Assembly (NCBI GenBank): GCA_963170185.1 | Contig: CAUJGS010000044.1 | Coordinates: 1-64,000, forward strand | Source: Bdellovibrionota bacterium | Lineage (GTDB): Bacteria; Bdellovibrionota; Bdellovibrionia; Bdellovibrionales; JAMPXM01 | DNA length: 64,000 nucleotides | Reading direction: 5' to 3' | Shown: piece after piece, positions 1-10,897 of the stretch | How positions within the stretch are numbered: the first letter of the stretch is position 1 | How the letters are laid out: every line of letters starts with the position of its first letter | Program-made: the position numbers and the translations under genes | Notes under the pieces: model-generated | The model's database searches: none | Told to the model about the DNA's origin: nothing | Seen by the model: the letters and a program-made list of their open reading frames with translations, nothing else

Positions 1-2718
1 AACCAATACCGCATCGGTCTCGTTCGTATGGAACGCGCCATCCGCGAGCGCATGTCGCTTCAAGATGTCGACACGATGATGCCGCACGATCTTGTCAACG
101 CGAAGCCAGTGAACGCCGTCTTGAAGGAATTCTTCAATGCGTCTCAGCTCTCGCAGTTCATGGATCAGACGAACCCACTTTCGGAAATCACGCACAAGCG
201 CCGTTTGTCGGCTCTTGGACCAGGTGGTTTGACTCGCGATCGCGCGGGCTTCGAAGTTCGTGACGTTCACCCAACGCACTACGGTCGTATCTGTCCAATC
301 GAAACGCCAGAAGGCCCGAACATCGGTCTGATCGCGTCGCTTGCGACTTATGCTCGTATCAACAACTACGGCTTCATCGAAACGCCGTACCGTCGTGTTG
401 ATGGTGGCAAAGTCGCTTCGAGCATCGAGTACATGTCGGCTCTCGAAGAAGCGGATCACCACATCGCTCAGGCGTCGCGTGAAGTGACGACTGAAATCAA
501 AGCTGATGCGCTCACGGTTCGTGTTAACGGCGAATACGTGAACGTAGATAAAGACAAAGTTTCTCTCATGGACGTCAGCCCTTCGCAGCTCGTCTCGATC
601 GCGGCATCTTTGATTCCGTTCCTCGAGCATGACGATGCGAACCGCGCCCTCATGGGATCGAACATGCAAAGGCAGGCCGTTCCACTTCTCCGTTCGAAAG
701 CTCCGCTTGTCGGAACGGGAGTTGAGCGCCTGGTTGCAAAGGATTCGGGAACAAGCGTAGTTGCACAAAACGACGGGATCGTTGAAGAAGTCGACGCTAG
801 CCGTATCGTTGTTCGTCGTTTCGCAAAAGGCGGAGAGCTTGGCGCGAACGTCGACATCTACAACCTCACGAAGTACCAGCGTACGAACCAAAACACGTGC
901 TTCAACCAGAAGCCGATCGTCTTGGTTGGCGACACTGTTCGCCGCGGTGACATCATCGCCGACGGTCCATCGACAGAGCTCGGTGAGTTGGCGCTTGGTC
1001 AGAACATCCTCGTCGCGTTCACGCCTTGGATGGGCTACAACTTCGAAGACTCGATCTTGATCAGCGAACGTCTCATCAAAGAAGACACGTACACGTCGAT
1101 TCACATCGAAGAATTCGAGTGCTTGGCTCGTGATACGAAACTTGGAAAAGAAGAGATCACTCGCGATATCGCAAACGTCGGTGAAGAGGCCCTTAAGGAC
1201 CTCGATACATCGGGTATCATCCGCATCGGTGCGGAAGTAAAACCTGGCGATATCCTCGTTGGTAAAGTCACTCCGAAGGGTGAATCGCAATTGTCGCCGG
1301 AAGAAAAGCTTCTCCGCGCGATCTTCGGTGAAAAAGCCGGAGATGTTCGCGATACATCGCTTCGTGTTCCAGCGGGTGTTTCGGGTACGGTTATCGACGC
1401 TCAGGTTTATGGTCGTGAAGGTGCTGAGCGCGATGAGCGCTTGCTCTCGATCATCGAAGAGAAGAAACGCAAACTCGAAAAGGATCTCGCGGTCGAGCAG
1501 AACGTTATCAAGAACAACGCTCTCTCGAAGCTGAAGAGCCTTCTTCTTGGTAAAATCACAACGGGCGTCCTCTTAAACGAAGACGGTTCGCAAAAGCTCT
1601 TGTCGAAAGGTCAAAGCATCACGGACGCGGATCTCGAAACGATTCCGTTCGAACTTTTGACTTACATCCCGCTCGAGCAAGATCTTGAATATCAAGTTAG
1701 CCGCGTCATCGATGGTGCTCGTAACCAGCTCGACGCAGTTAAAATGGTCTTCAGCGAAAAAATGGATCGTCTCCGTAAGGGTGACGAACTTCCTGCCGGC
1801 GTCATCAAGATGGTCAAAGTTTACGTTGCGATTAAGCGCAAGCTTCAAGTCGGTGACAAGTTCGCCGGTCGCCACGGGAACAAGGGTGTCGTCTCGAAGA
1901 TCATGCCTGTTGAAGACATGCCGTACCTCGCGGACGGTTCGCCAGTCGACATGGTATTGAACCCGCTCGGCGTTCCTTCGCGTATGAACATCGGTCAGAT
2001 CTTGGAAGTTCACTTGGGGTGGGCCGCTCGCAATCTTGGCGAACAGCTCAAGCCACACATCGAGAAGTTCCAATCGGAAGCTGCTCGTCAGGCGATCAAG
2101 TCGACTTTCCAAGACGACGAGATCTCGACGGTCATCGACAAAGCGGACGACGAATCAGTTCGTAAGATGCTCGTGACGATGCAAAACGGTGTTCACGTTG
2201 GAACTCCTGTTTTCGACGGCGCTCGTGAAACTGACGTTAAAGATCTTCTCACTCGTGCACAGGTTCCAACGAACGGTCAGATGACTCTGTTCGACGGACG
2301 TACTGGTGAGCCATTCCAAAACCAAGTGACAGTCGGCGTGATGTACATGCTGAAACTTCACCACTTGGTCGAAGAAAAGATCCACGCACGGTCTATCGGA
2401 CCATACTCACTCGTTTCGCAGCAGCCTCTGGGTGGTAAAGCTCAGTTCGGTGGTCAGCGTCTCGGGGAGATGGAAGTCTGGGCGATTGAGGCCTACGGTG
2501 CCGCTTATACTCTGCAAGAGTTCCTGACTGTTAAGTCAGACGACGTTGCAGGTCGTACGCGCATGTACGAGTCGATCGTCAAAGGTGAAAACGTACTTGA
2601 GCCGGGCTTGCCTGAATCGTTCAACGTTCTCGTGAAGGAGCTGCAGTCGCTCGCTCTGAACGTGGAACTGATCGAATCAGACATCCTGACCGACAAGACT
2701 CCTGAGGTTGAGCAGTAA
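1..2718 (+). CDS. rpoB: RNA polymerase beta subunit (5' end missing)
   Basis: This is the C-terminal 905 residues of the RNA polymerase beta subunit; the frame is open from base 1, so the true start lies outside the window. The rifampicin-binding segment is near the left edge and reads [20 protein letters not shown], which is the drug-sensitive consensus apart from a T where E. coli has N. It is followed by the conserved [20 protein letters not shown] block. Later come the [12 protein letters not shown] active-site region (about residues 610-625 of the visible part) and the C-terminal [12 protein letters not shown] clamp motif. rpoC follows after 92 bases, as in almost all bacteria. Identity is certain. 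Confidence 0.98.
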   Translation, partial: NQYRIGLVRMERAIRERMSLQDVDTMMPHDLVNAKPVNAVLKEFFNASQLSQFMDQTNPLSEITHKRRLSALGPGGLTRDRAGFEVRDVHPTHYGRICPIETPEGPNIGLIASLATYARINNYGFIETPYRRVDGGKVASSIEYMSALEEADHHIAQASREVTTEIKADALTVRVNGEYVNVDKDKVSLMDVSPSQLVSIAASLIPFLEHDDANRALMGSNMQRQAVPLLRSKAPLVGTGVERLVAKDSGTSVVAQNDGIVEEVDASRIVVRRFAKGGELGANVDIYNLTKYQRTNQNTCFNQKPIVLVGDTVRRGDIIADGPSTELGELALGQNILVAFTPWMGYNFEDSILISERLIKEDTYTSIHIEEFECLARDTKLGKEEITRDIANVGEEALKDLDTSGIIRIGAEVKPGDILVGKVTPKGESQLSPEEKLLRAIFGEKAGDVRDTSLRVPAGVSGTVIDAQVYGREGAERDERLLSIIEEKKRKLEKDLAVEQNVIKNNALSKLKSLLLGKITTGVLLNEDGSQKLLSKGQSITDADLETIPFELLTYIPLEQDLEYQVSRVIDGARNQLDAVKMVFSEKMDRLRKGDELPAGVIKMVKVYVAIKRKLQVGDKFAGRHGNKGVVSKIMPVEDMPYLADGSPVDMVLNPLGVPSRMNIGQILEVHLGWAARNLGEQLKPHIEKFQSEAARQAIKSTFQDDEISTVIDKADDESVRKMLVTMQNGVHVGTPVFDGARETDVKDLLTRAQVPTNGQMTLFDGRTGEPFQNQVTVGVMYMLKLHHLVEEKIHARSIGPYSLVSQQPLGGKAQFGGQRLGEMEVWAIEAYGAAYTLQEFLTVKSDDVAGRTRMYESIVKGENVLEPGLPESFNVLVKELQSLALNVELIESDILTDKTPEVEQ

Positions 2719-2810
2719 GCTGACCAAAGGAGTCCTGACGGACGCTTTAAGTATGATGAAATTGAACAGTAACGGCCAATCGTAAAACAGAAAGAGATTG
2801 GGGAACGAAC

Positions 2811-5800
2811 TTGAAAGACTTATTAAACTTTTTCGATAAACCACGTGATCCACTGAGCTTCGACGCGGTTCGCGTATCGCTGGCATCGCCAGAAATGATT
2901 CGCAGCTGGTCGTTTGGCGAAGTGAAAAAACCAGAGACGATTAACTACCGCACGTTCAAGCCAGAGCGTGACGGTCTTTTCTGCGCAAAGATCTTCGGAC
3001 CTGTGAAGGACTACGAATGCTTGTGCGGTAAGTACAAGCGTATGAAGTTCCGCGGCGTCATTTGTGAAAAGTGCGGCGTTGAGGTCACACAATCCAAAGT
3101 CCGCCGTGAGCGCCTTGGCCACATTGAGCTTGCAACTCCGGTTGCGCACATCTGGTTCTTGCGTTCGCTTCCTTCGCGCATCGGCAACATTTTGAACCTC
3201 TCGTTGAAAGACGTGGAAAAGGTTCTTTATTGCGAAGCTTATGTCGTGATCGATCCTATGGAAACGACCCTCGAAGAGGGTGCGGTTCTTAGCGAAGATC
3301 AATACCAAAAAGCTCTCGAAGAAAACGGACCGAACTTCAAAGCAGGAATGGGCGGCGAAGCCGTTCGCGACCTTCTTCGCAAGATCGACCCAGAGTATCT
3401 GTCGCGCAAACTTCGCCTTGAGCTTCAAGATGCGAAGTCCGAAGCGGCAACCAAGAAAATCACAAAGCGCTTGAAAGTCGTTGAGGCGTTCAAGTCGTCG
3501 GTTAACCGTCCAGAGTGGATGATGCTCGAAGCGCTTCCGGTTATTCCACCGGATCTTCGTCCTCTCGTTCCTCTTGATGGTGGTCGTTTTGCGACTTCCG
3601 ATCTGAACGATCTCTATCGTCGTGTTATCAACCGTAACAACCGTCTGAAGAAGCTCCAGGAGCTCAACGCTCCGGATATCATCATACGTAACGAGAAGCG
3701 TATGCTTCAAGAAGCGGTCGATGCACTTCTCGACAACGGTCGCCGCGGCAAGACCTTCACTGGCCCGAACAAGCGTCCACTCCGTTCGCTTTCGGACATG
3801 CTGAAAGGTAAGCAAGGCCGTTTCCGTCAGAACCTTCTCGGTAAACGTGTCGACTACTCTGGTCGTTCGGTTATCGTTGTCGGTCCTCACTTGAAGCTTC
3901 ACCAGTGCGGTCTTCCAAAGAAGATGGCTCTCGAGCTCTTCAAACCATTCGTCTACAACAAGCTTGAAGAGCGAGGCTTAACTGCGACGATCAAGCAAGC
4001 CAAGAAAATGGTTGAGCAGGAAACGGTTGAAGTATGGGACATCCTTTCGGATGTCGTTAAAGAGCACCCGGTTCTTTTGAACCGCGCTCCTACGCTTCAC
4101 CGTCTCGGTATCCAAGCTTTCGAACCGGTTCTTCACGAAGGAAAAGCGATCCAGCTTCACCCTCTCGTATGTACGGCGTTCAACGCCGACTTCGACGGTG
4201 ACCAGATGGCTGTTCACGTTCCGCTTTCGGTTGAAGCGCAGGTCGAAGCGCGCGTTCTCATGATGTCGACAAACAACATCTTGAGCCCTGCGCACGGTAA
4301 GCCGATCATCAACCCATCGCAGGATATCGTTCTCGGTATGTACTACATGACTCGCGTTCGCCCGGGCGCACGTGGCACAGGTCGTACATTCGGTTCGGTT
4401 AACGAAGCGCTCTATGCGTTTGAAACTGGTCACATCGACCTTCAGGCGGCATGTAAAGTTCGCATCAACGGCAAACTCGAAGACACTTCGGTTGGTCGCG
4501 CGATCTTGAGCGACATCGTTCCTCCGGAAGTTCCGTTCTCGGTCATGAACCAAGTCATGAACAAGAAACAGCTCGCGTCGTTGATCGACACGACTTTCCG
4601 TCTTGCTGGCGGTAAGGCGACTTGTATCTTGGCGGACAAGATCATGGAGTACGGCTTCAAATACTCGACTCTCGCAGGTATCTCGATCTCGATCGATGAC
4701 ATGGTCATTCCGAAGTCGAAGACGACATTGCTTGCAGACGCGGAAAACCAAGTGAACGAGATCCAGCATCAGTACGATGAAGGTCTGATCACGGATGGTG
4801 AGCGATACAACAAAGTCGTGGATATCTGGGCTCAAACGGCCGACAAGGTCGCAAAAGAGATGATGTCCGAACTCGACAAAGACGAGTTCGACACGAAAGA
4901 AGGAAAAGTCACGGCTCCTTCGTTCAACCCGATCTTCATCATGGCGGACTCCGGTGCCCGGGGTTCTCAGGCTCAGATTCGTCAGCTCGCTGGTATGCGC
5001 GGTCTTCTTGCGAAACCATCGGGTGAGATCATCGAAACACCAATCACGGCGAACTTCCGTGAAGGTCTGACATGTATCCAGTACTTCATTTCGACTCACG
5101 GAGCTCGTAAGGGGCTTGCGGATACCGCTCTTAAGACTGCGAACTCGGGTTACCTCACACGTCGTCTCCACGATGTTGCGCAAGACGCGATCATCACAGA
5201 GCACGATTGCGGAACTGAAGACGGCATCATCATCACGCCTTTGATCGAAGGTGGCGAAGTGATTCAGCCACTCGGAGACCGTATCCTTGGTCGCGTAGCG
5301 ACTGAAGTGATCTCGCATCCAGTTTCAAACGAAGTGCTTGTTCCACTTGGGCACGAAATCAACGAAACACATATTCGCGCCATCGAAGCTGCTGGTATCG
5401 AGTCGGTTTCTATCCGCTCGGTTCTGACTTGCAAAACGAAGCGTGGAATTTGCGTTAAGTGTTACGGCCGCGATCTTTCTCGCGGTGCGATCGTGAACCT
5501 TGGTGAAGCAGTCGGTACGATCGCCGCTCAGTCGATCGGGGAGCCTGGTACACAGCTCACGATGCGTACGTTCCACTTGGGTGGTGCGGCATCGCGTGCG
5601 GTCGAGCAATCGGTCCACACGGCTCGTCACGATGGAGCAGTGAAGTTCAAAGACGTTTCGTACGTCATGAACAAATCTGGAAAAGCGGTTGTGATGAATC
5701 GTCAGGGCGAAATGCTCTTGATCGATGCAAATGGCGTTAAGCGTGACAGCTTCAAGCTGGTTTACGGTTCGACATTGCAAATCGCAGATGGTGCTACGGT

Positions 5801-6950
5801 TAAGAAGGGTCAACTCCTTGCAGAGTGGGATCCCTACTCGAACCCAATCATCACGGAAGTTGCTGGTCGCGTGAAGTTCCAAGACATCGAAGAAGGTGTC
5901 ACGATGGCCGAGCAAGTCGACGCCGTCACAGGCTTCGCGACAAAGGTTATCACCGAGTCGAAATCGGCGGAACTTCGTCCGGCTGTTTTGATCGTCGATG
6001 AAAACGATCAGCCAGTTATGCTTCCAGGTCGCGAAATCCCTGCTCGCAACATCATCCCAGTTGGCGCTCAACTCCTCGTTACAGAGGGTCAAGAGATCAC
6101 AGCCGGCGAAATGATTGCGAAGATCCACCGCGAGACTTCAAAAACTCGCGATATCACGGGTGGTCTCCCTCGCGTTGCCGAGCTCTTCGAAGCTCGTAAA
6201 CCAAAAGAGGCGGCGATCATTTCTGAAGTCGATGGTTACGTGACATTCGGAAAAGACGTGAAAGGTAAACAGCGTGTGATCGTCACTCCAGAAACGGGTG
6301 ATGAAGCTCGCGAATATCTGATCCCGAAAGGGAAACACGTTGCGGTTCGTGAAGGCGAATTCGTCAAGAAGGGTGAACCTCTGATGGATGGTCCTACGAA
6401 CCCACACGATATCTTGGCGGTCAAAGGGCCTACAGAGCTTTCGGCTTACTTGGTCAACGAGATCCAAGAAGTTTACCGACTTCAGGGTGTTAGCTTGAAC
6501 GATAAGCACATCGAGGTCATCGTTCGTCAGATGTTGCGCAAAGTGCGCATCGTCGACGGTTGCGATACGAAGTTCCTCACGGGCGAACAGGCAGAGCGCA
6601 ACGAGGTAGAAGAAGAGAACATTAAAGTGGGCGCAGAAGGCGGACGCACGGCGATTGTCGAGCCTCTTCTTCTTGGTATCACAAAAGTTTCTCTTTCGAC
6701 GGACTCGTGGATCTCGGCGGCTTCGTTCCAAGAAACGACGAAAGTCCTCACAGAAGCGGCGATCAACTCGAAAACCGACTTCTTGCGTGGTCTTAAAGAG
6801 AACATCATCATGGGCCGCTTGATTCCTGCGGGAACAGGTCTCTCAGCGTACAAGCGCTGGAAGATCGCGGTCGATGAAGCCCAAGGTGAAGCAGCATCGT
6901 TGCTTCCGGGAATGGGTATGCGTTCGCAAACAGTTTCGGCTCAGCAGTAG
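2811..6950 (+). CDS. rpoC: RNA polymerase beta' subunit
   Basis: This is the full-length beta' subunit (1379 residues), the catalytic clamp subunit of RNA polymerase. The N-terminal zinc site is CLCG...CEKCG at about residues 69-88. The catalytic Mg-binding loop [12 protein letters not shown] lies near residue 459, and a second zinc site (C...[11 protein letters not shown]) lies near residue 880. The start is a TTG, chosen because [18 protein letters not shown] matches the family N-terminus and no ATG is nearby; a weak GGGGA precedes it. The gene is co-transcribed with rpoB and ends at a strong intrinsic terminator. Length and domain order are normal. Confidence 0.98.
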   Translation: MKDLLNFFDKPRDPLSFDAVRVSLASPEMIRSWSFGEVKKPETINYRTFKPERDGLFCAKIFGPVKDYECLCGKYKRMKFRGVICEKCGVEVTQSKVRRERLGHIELATPVAHIWFLRSLPSRIGNILNLSLKDVEKVLYCEAYVVIDPMETTLEEGAVLSEDQYQKALEENGPNFKAGMGGEAVRDLLRKIDPEYLSRKLRLELQDAKSEAATKKITKRLKVVEAFKSSVNRPEWMMLEALPVIPPDLRPLVPLDGGRFATSDLNDLYRRVINRNNRLKKLQELNAPDIIIRNEKRMLQEAVDALLDNGRRGKTFTGPNKRPLRSLSDMLKGKQGRFRQNLLGKRVDYSGRSVIVVGPHLKLHQCGLPKKMALELFKPFVYNKLEERGLTATIKQAKKMVEQETVEVWDILSDVVKEHPVLLNRAPTLHRLGIQAFEPVLHEGKAIQLHPLVCTAFNADFDGDQMAVHVPLSVEAQVEARVLMMSTNNILSPAHGKPIINPSQDIVLGMYYMTRVRPGARGTGRTFGSVNEALYAFETGHIDLQAACKVRINGKLEDTSVGRAILSDIVPPEVPFSVMNQVMNKKQLASLIDTTFRLAGGKATCILADKIMEYGFKYSTLAGISISIDDMVIPKSKTTLLADAENQVNEIQHQYDEGLITDGERYNKVVDIWAQTADKVAKEMMSELDKDEFDTKEGKVTAPSFNPIFIMADSGARGSQAQIRQLAGMRGLLAKPSGEIIETPITANFREGLTCIQYFISTHGARKGLADTALKTANSGYLTRRLHDVAQDAIITEHDCGTEDGIIITPLIEGGEVIQPLGDRILGRVATEVISHPVSNEVLVPLGHEINETHIRAIEAAGIESVSIRSVLTCKTKRGICVKCYGRDLSRGAIVNLGEAVGTIAAQSIGEPGTQLTMRTFHLGGAASRAVEQSVHTARHDGAVKFKDVSYVMNKSGKAVVMNRQGEMLLIDANGVKRDSFKLVYGSTLQIADGATVKKGQLLAEWDPYSNPIITEVAGRVKFQDIEEGVTMAEQVDAVTGFATKVITESKSAELRPAVLIVDENDQPVMLPGREIPARNIIPVGAQLLVTEGQEITAGEMIAKIHRETSKTRDITGGLPRVAELFEARKPKEAAIISEVDGYVTFGKDVKGKQRVIVTPETGDEAREYLIPKGKHVAVREGEFVKKGEPLMDGPTNPHDILAVKGPTELSAYLVNEIQEVYRLQGVSLNDKHIEVIVRQMLRKVRIVDGCDTKFLTGEQAERNEVEEENIKVGAEGGRTAIVEPLLLGITKVSLSTDSWISAASFQETTKVLTEAAINSKTDFLRGLKENIIMGRLIPAGTGLSAYKRWKIAVDEAQGEAASLLPGMGMRSQTVSAQQ

Positions 6951-6979
6951 TAACGAGCTGACGGAAAGTGAAAGCAAAA

Positions 6980-7006
6980 GGGAGGCGAAAGCCTCCCTTT
7001 TTTTTG
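6980..7006 (+). terminator. Rho-independent terminator of rpoBC
   Basis: A perfect 7-bp stem GGGAGGC-GAAA-GCCTCCC with a GAAA tetraloop runs straight into a tract of T. It lies about 30 bases after the rpoC stop, so rpoBC transcription most likely ends here and the Rieske gene beyond has its own promoter. Confidence 0.93.
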
Positions 7007-7120
7007 TGTCGCCCAAAAGGAAACACTTTTTCCTCTGGCTAGATGGCGCCCGTGTTCTTTGGAAGAGGACCGTGCGAGTCTTGGCTTAACTAAACTATAG
7101 CCAAGATGACGAGGATGGGC

Positions 7121-8182
7121 ATGAGTGGGGCACGGCCAATAGATCGTTTTTTTCATCCTGTTTTGCTATCGAAAAAGCTGAAATCGAAGCCGGTTTCGAT
7201 AGATGTGGGATCGGCGGGGCTGCCGGAGCGTGTGGTCTTGTTTCGCACGTCAAAGGGCAAAATTGCGGCCACTCAAGATCGATGTCCTCATCGAGGTTCG
7301 CCTCTTTCTTTGGGGGAGCTGCGAAATGATGAACTTGTTTGTCCCTATCATGGTTGGCGTGTTGATCGCGATGGCGCGACGACTCATCCGACATCGGGGC
7401 CGATTAAGAAATGCCGAGTTCCAACATACAGTGTGCACGAGGCGGACGGGTTCATCTGGATGGCCTCCAGTCATTTGGCAAGACGAGCAAGTTTTCCCGA
7501 TGTGAGCGAGTGGACCCATATGGGGTCTTATGAAATTCCGATAGACGCTCCTCTCGAGCTAGTTCTGGATAACTTCAATGAGGACGAACACTTTCCATAT
7601 GTTCACAAGGTTCTAGGGTGGAATGAAGAGGGCGCGCACGATGTGCAGTTTAGCTGCGATGTGCGTGGCGATGAATTGAGTGTGAACTACCGCGGTCCCC
7701 AACGAGATTTTTTTGGCAGGAGCTTTTTTATGCTCCCGAAGAATGGATTCTTCGACAATAAGTGGGTCGTAAGATTTGACCCTGTTCGGATCAGTTATCT
7801 GGTAACGGCGACGGATTGTGCAGGAAATCCAGTGGCTCCGTTAAGGCAGCACGTGGTGATTTATTTTGTGCCGGTTCAGAAGCACAAAACCGTAATTCGA
7901 GTGATGCAGTACTCCTCGTTGGGAAACTCGCGTTGGCGCCTTCTGTTAAAAATGATGGCACCTCTCACCATCATGGTATCCAAGTGGGATCTTGAACACG
8001 ACAAACATCTCCTCGAAAAAATCGTGGCGCTCTCTCCTGATCCGGGTCCAATTCGATACGGGACGTATGACGAGCCTTTGTTGCAAGCGCGTAAACTTTT
8101 GCGCAAAGTCTATTGGGCAGAGCCGACTCGCGCAGAGGTAGGTCACGAGCGATCCGCTCAAGACCCGGAGTTCAGTCTTTAG
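7121..8182 (+). CDS. Rieske [2Fe-2S] aromatic-ring-hydroxylating oxygenase-type protein
   Basis: This is a 353-residue Rieske non-heme iron oxygenase of the vanillate demethylase / pheophorbide oxygenase type. The Rieske cluster ligands are CPHRG (C55, H57) and CPYHGW (C74, H77). The mononuclear iron site is NFNEDEHFPYVH (H157, H162), with a late Asp expected in DLEHDKH. The substrate cannot be told from sequence, and no reductase partner is adjacent. Three in-frame ATGs lie within 15 bases; the third was chosen because GAGG sits 6 bases before it. The gene sits between the rpoC terminator and a convergent gene, and its stop overlaps that gene's stop by 4 bases. It is an insertion in an otherwise standard rpoBC-rpsL arrangement. 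Confidence 0.85.
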   Translation: MSGARPIDRFFHPVLLSKKLKSKPVSIDVGSAGLPERVVLFRTSKGKIAATQDRCPHRGSPLSLGELRNDELVCPYHGWRVDRDGATTHPTSGPIKKCRVPTYSVHEADGFIWMASSHLARRASFPDVSEWTHMGSYEIPIDAPLELVLDNFNEDEHFPYVHKVLGWNEEGAHDVQFSCDVRGDELSVNYRGPQRDFFGRSFFMLPKNGFFDNKWVVRFDPVRISYLVTATDCAGNPVAPLRQHVVIYFVPVQKHKTVIRVMQYSSLGNSRWRLLLKMMAPLTIMVSKWDLEHDKHLLEKIVALSPDPGPIRYGTYDEPLLQARKLLRKVYWAEPTRAEVGHERSAQDPEFSL

Positions 8183-9585
8183 CGAGCCGATTGGCAACGA
8201 CGAGTGCCGTAGTAAAGCTCGTAATAGCTGACGGCCATTTCGTCGTAGGTGATTCCTCTCGACTGAAGAGTTTGTTTGAGATCCTCGAGGCGCTCCTCAC
8301 TTGCGAGTGTCGACGCCGTTTCAGTAACGGACGAGTCGAACCAGGGGCCGACGCGCTCGGGATACGAGGCGAAGTATTCTCTTAGAAACAAAATGAAGAA
8401 GACCGTTGCAACAGCGAGAAGTGCGGGGCGAAACTTCAGATACCGCTGCCAGAGATACCCAAGTAAGCCTCCGGTGCCGATGGCCAGAAACAAAGCCGCA
8501 CCGAGCGAGCGAAGCGCGTGTGGGTTGGACTCCCAGGTCATTGCGGCTGGGAGAATGCCGGCGAGATATCCCGTCAAGATCAGAACTGCCGGATACAAAC
8601 TCCCCTTCGATAGTTGGCGTTTCCGGAACATGACGAGAGCCAGGACGACGGCGGCGAGGCCCGCCAGGCTGTCGAGCCAACTCCATATTCCGAAGGCGCC
8701 GGTCGAATGTCGAAGGTTGGCGTCGCCGCTGATAAATAAGTATGAGGGGGAGAGCAAGAGCTTAAGGTTTTTCAGGAGAGCTAAGGCTCCTTGGAAGAAA
8801 GTCGCCTCGCCATAGGTTTCGAGAAGATAATGCGGATTGAATACGCTCAGCATGGCGAAGCGTCCTTGGATAGTGCCACTGAGTGTGAGTTGGAGCAGTG
8901 GTAGGCTCGTGACGAGCGCTGTGCCAATGGTGAGAAGATAGGGTCTCCAGCTACGAGTGCGCCATAGAAGAACGCCTATCGCACAGGGCAGTGTGAGTGC
9001 GATCTGCACGCGAAGCGGCGGATAAGAGTACGCGGCAAGGGCGAACAGCACTCCGGAAAGTGCCAGTTCCCAACGACGTTTCCCCCAAAGCGCGGCAAAA
9101 GCCCAGGCCAAGTAGGCTGGCGCTAGAGCCGGATCCCAGGCGATGCGCGCGAATTGAAAGACCCACGGGCTGATCGCGGCCGCGAGAGTCGCGAGCCAGG
9201 CGGCATCGGACGATTGCCAGATTCGTTTAGCGAAAACAAAAACACCGGCGAGAAAGATCAGCGAGAAAAAAGCCGTGAAGAGTCGAAAGCTCTCGATGGA
9301 GCCACCAAATAGTGAGACCCACGCGACGGCAGGGTAGAGATAGGCCGGAGTGAGATACCCGCCGCCCAAGACTTCGGTGAAAAGAGGCCAGCTCTCGCCC
9401 TGCAGATTTGCGCCAGACTGTTGAAAGCACAGCACTTGCGCGCTGATCGCGGCCTCATCGATGTAGAAACCCGGCGGACTTTTGGTAACGCCAATGAAAC
9501 GAGCGAAAGAGGCGACGGCCGTTATCAGTAAAAGTGTGATGTGGGTCCAGCCGGATCGTCGTATTGTTTCAAATAGTTTTGCCAT
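8179..9585 (-). CDS. GT39/ArnT-like polytopic membrane glycosyltransferase
   Basis: This is a 468-residue integral membrane protein with about 10-12 hydrophobic segments. The first periplasmic loop carries the KSPPGFYIDEAAISAQ motif, whose acidic pair (here DE) is typical of GT-C enzymes of the PMT/ArnT (dolichol- or undecaprenyl-phosphate sugar) type. A soluble C-terminal tail of about 60 residues follows the last membrane segment. By family it would transfer a sugar from a polyprenyl-phosphate carrier to a protein or glycan on the outer face of the inner membrane; acceptor and sugar are unknown. It runs against the operon direction and converges with the Rieske gene. The ribosome binding site is weak. 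Confidence 0.75.
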   Translation of the reverse strand: MAKLFETIRRSGWTHITLLLITAVASFARFIGVTKSPPGFYIDEAAISAQVLCFQQSGANLQGESWPLFTEVLGGGYLTPAYLYPAVAWVSLFGGSIESFRLFTAFFSLIFLAGVFVFAKRIWQSSDAAWLATLAAAISPWVFQFARIAWDPALAPAYLAWAFAALWGKRRWELALSGVLFALAAYSYPPLRVQIALTLPCAIGVLLWRTRSWRPYLLTIGTALVTSLPLLQLTLSGTIQGRFAMLSVFNPHYLLETYGEATFFQGALALLKNLKLLLSPSYLFISGDANLRHSTGAFGIWSWLDSLAGLAAVVLALVMFRKRQLSKGSLYPAVLILTGYLAGILPAAMTWESNPHALRSLGAALFLAIGTGGLLGYLWQRYLKFRPALLAVATVFFILFLREYFASYPERVGPWFDSSVTETASTLASEERLEDLKQTLQSRGITYDEMAVSYYELYYGTRRCQSAR

Positions 9586-9699
9586 TTCTTTTATTGAACC
9601 ATCTGTGGCAGGCTCGTGGAATTCTTTCCTGACGAGAGGTGTTATCTCGAATGGGCGTCAGGCCGGCTGGCGCCTAAGGCGAGTCGTTTAATCTCTCCG

Positions 9700-9736
9700 A
9701 AGGGCGTTCTCGGGCTCTCCTGGGCGCCCTTTGGTT
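9700..9736 (+). terminator. Terminator-like hairpin upstream of the str promoter
   Basis: The arms AAGGGCG and CGCCCTT enclose an 18-base GC-rich loop and are followed by TGGTTTTCATTTTC. The long loop makes this weaker than the other terminators here. It would insulate the rpsL promoter from read-through. Confidence 0.4.
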
Positions 9737-9767
9737 TTCATTTTCTCGCTATTTTCAATGGTTTCCT

Positions 9768-9796
9768 TGACGCCAGCCGGCTTTCTCCCTTAAAAC
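9768..9796 (+). promoter_or_regulatory. Putative sigma70 promoter of rpsL-rpsG
   Basis: TTGACG (5 of 6 to the -35 consensus) is followed after exactly 17 bases by TAAAAC (4 of 6 to -10). It lies about 90 bases before the rpsL start, after the insulating hairpin. The assignment is by consensus only. Confidence 0.5.
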
Positions 9797-9883
9797 CGCC
9801 ATTCCGGTCCGCACCTCCTTAAGGTGCAGTAAACCCTGTCGCTCAGCTTCGTCGGCTGGGATGTGCAGAGAAAGGTTGAAGGA

Positions 9884-10258
9884 ATGCCGACGATTAACCA
9901 ACTGATCCGCCGCGAGCGGGAAGTTCAGAAAAACAAAACGGCGTCGCCAGCCCTCAAAGGCTGTCCACAACGTCGTGGTGTTTGCACACGTGTTTACACG
10001 ACAACTCCAAAGAAGCCGAACTCGGCTCTTCGTAAAGTTGCCCGTGTTCGTTTGTCCAACGGATACGAAGTCACTTCGTACATCCCAGGCATCGGTCACA
10101 ACCTTCAGGAGCACAGCGTGGTCCTGATCCGTGGTGGTCGTGTTAAGGATTTGCCAGGTGTTCGTTATCACATCGTCCGTGGAACCCTTGATACTCAAGG
10201 TGTTAACGGCCGTCTTGTCTCTCGTTCGAAGTACGGAACGAAGCGACCTAAGAAATAA
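9884..10258 (+). CDS. rpsL: 30S ribosomal protein S12
   Basis: S12 (124 residues) lies at the decoding centre of the small subunit. It shows the hallmark [19 protein letters not shown] and the [20 protein letters not shown] block, with the two lysine positions linked to streptomycin sensitivity unchanged. The ATG was chosen over a longer in-frame start because [10 protein letters not shown] is the family N-terminus and AAAGG sits about 8 bases upstream. It is the first gene of the rpsL-rpsG unit; rpsG follows after 9 bases. Confidence 0.97.
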   Translation: MPTINQLIRREREVQKNKTASPALKGCPQRRGVCTRVYTTTPKKPNSALRKVARVRLSNGYEVTSYIPGIGHNLQEHSVVLIRGGRVKDLPGVRYHIVRGTLDTQGVNGRLVSRSKYGTKRPKK

Positions 10259-10267
10259 GGAGGACTC

Positions 10268-10741
10268 ATGTCACGTCGTCGCAGAGTACATAAAAGAGAG
10301 ATCCTCCCGGATCCAATCTATAACGATATCGTCATCACGAAGTTCGTAAACAAAATGATGTACGGTGGGAAAAAGAGCACAGCTCAGGCGATCTTCTACG
10401 GAGCGCTTGATGAACTGAAAACGAAAGTTACGGAAGATGATCCAGTAACAGTTTTCCGTAAGGCTCTCGAGAACACTAAGCCGCAAATCGAAGTCCGTTC
10501 ACGCCGCGTAGGTGGAGCGACTTATCAGGTTCCGGTTGATGTTCGTCCATCGCGCCGTGTAGCTCTCGCTATGAAATGGCTCATCGAGTATTCTCGTGAG
10601 CGTGGTGAGAAGGACATGGGAAAACGTCTCGCTGGAGAGTTGATCGACGCTTACAACAACCGTGGTAACGCGATCAAAAAGAAAGAAGACGTTCACCGTA
10701 TGGCGGAAGCAAACAAAGCCTTCTCGCACTACAACTGGTAA
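10268..10741 (+). CDS. rpsG: 30S ribosomal protein S7
   Basis: S7 (157 residues) nucleates assembly of the 16S rRNA 3' domain. The start [16 protein letters not shown] and the block [17 protein letters not shown] identify it. A strong AAGGAGG lies just upstream of the ATG, immediately after the rpsL stop. A terminator follows, so fusA appears to be transcribed separately, unlike the E. coli str operon. Confidence 0.97.
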   Translation: MSRRRRVHKREILPDPIYNDIVITKFVNKMMYGGKKSTAQAIFYGALDELKTKVTEDDPVTVFRKALENTKPQIEVRSRRVGGATYQVPVDVRPSRRVALAMKWLIEYSRERGEKDMGKRLAGELIDAYNNRGNAIKKKEDVHRMAEANKAFSHYNW

Positions 10742-10782
10742 GAGTCTTAAGACTAGTCTCTTAAGAGCAAATCAGAAGTCGA

Positions 10783-10815
10783 AACGGGTCCCTGGCGGGC
10801 CCGTTTTGTTTTTTG
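10783..10815 (+). terminator. Rho-independent terminator after rpsG
   Basis: An 8-bp stem ACGGGTCC/GGGCCCGT (one G-U pair, 5-base loop) is followed by TTTGTTTTTT. The palindrome AGTCTTAAGACT lies just before it. It separates rpsL-rpsG from fusA. Confidence 0.85.
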
Positions 10816-10897
10816 GCTCATAATCGTTCTCAGGGCGCGGTTTTTTCGCTAAGCTTGGCTCCACGATCCGTGAAGCTTCCGTCCAAAGGAACAAGAC

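Larger units (their letters stand above)
9586..9883 (+). other. Leader / intergenic region before rpsL
   Basis: This stretch of about 300 bases contains no credible gene. It holds a GC hairpin with T-rich tail, a promoter-like pair, an 11-bp inverted repeat (GCCGGCTGGCG at 9662-9672 against CGCCAGCCGGC at 9771-9781) and a small hairpin GCACCT-CCTTA-AGGTGC (9811-9827) in the predicted 5' untranslated region. These suggest a dedicated, possibly regulated, start of the str operon. Confidence 0.6.

Noticed and set aside
2823-5318. Long minus-strand ORFs (359 and 446 codons) opposite rpoC
   Set aside because: They are shadows of the biased codon use of rpoC; they are rich in R, F, V and D without domains or ribosome binding sites.
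10827-10855. TTCTCA-N17-TAAGCT as fusA promoter
   Set aside because: Both boxes are weak; position is plausible but not supported well enough to list.
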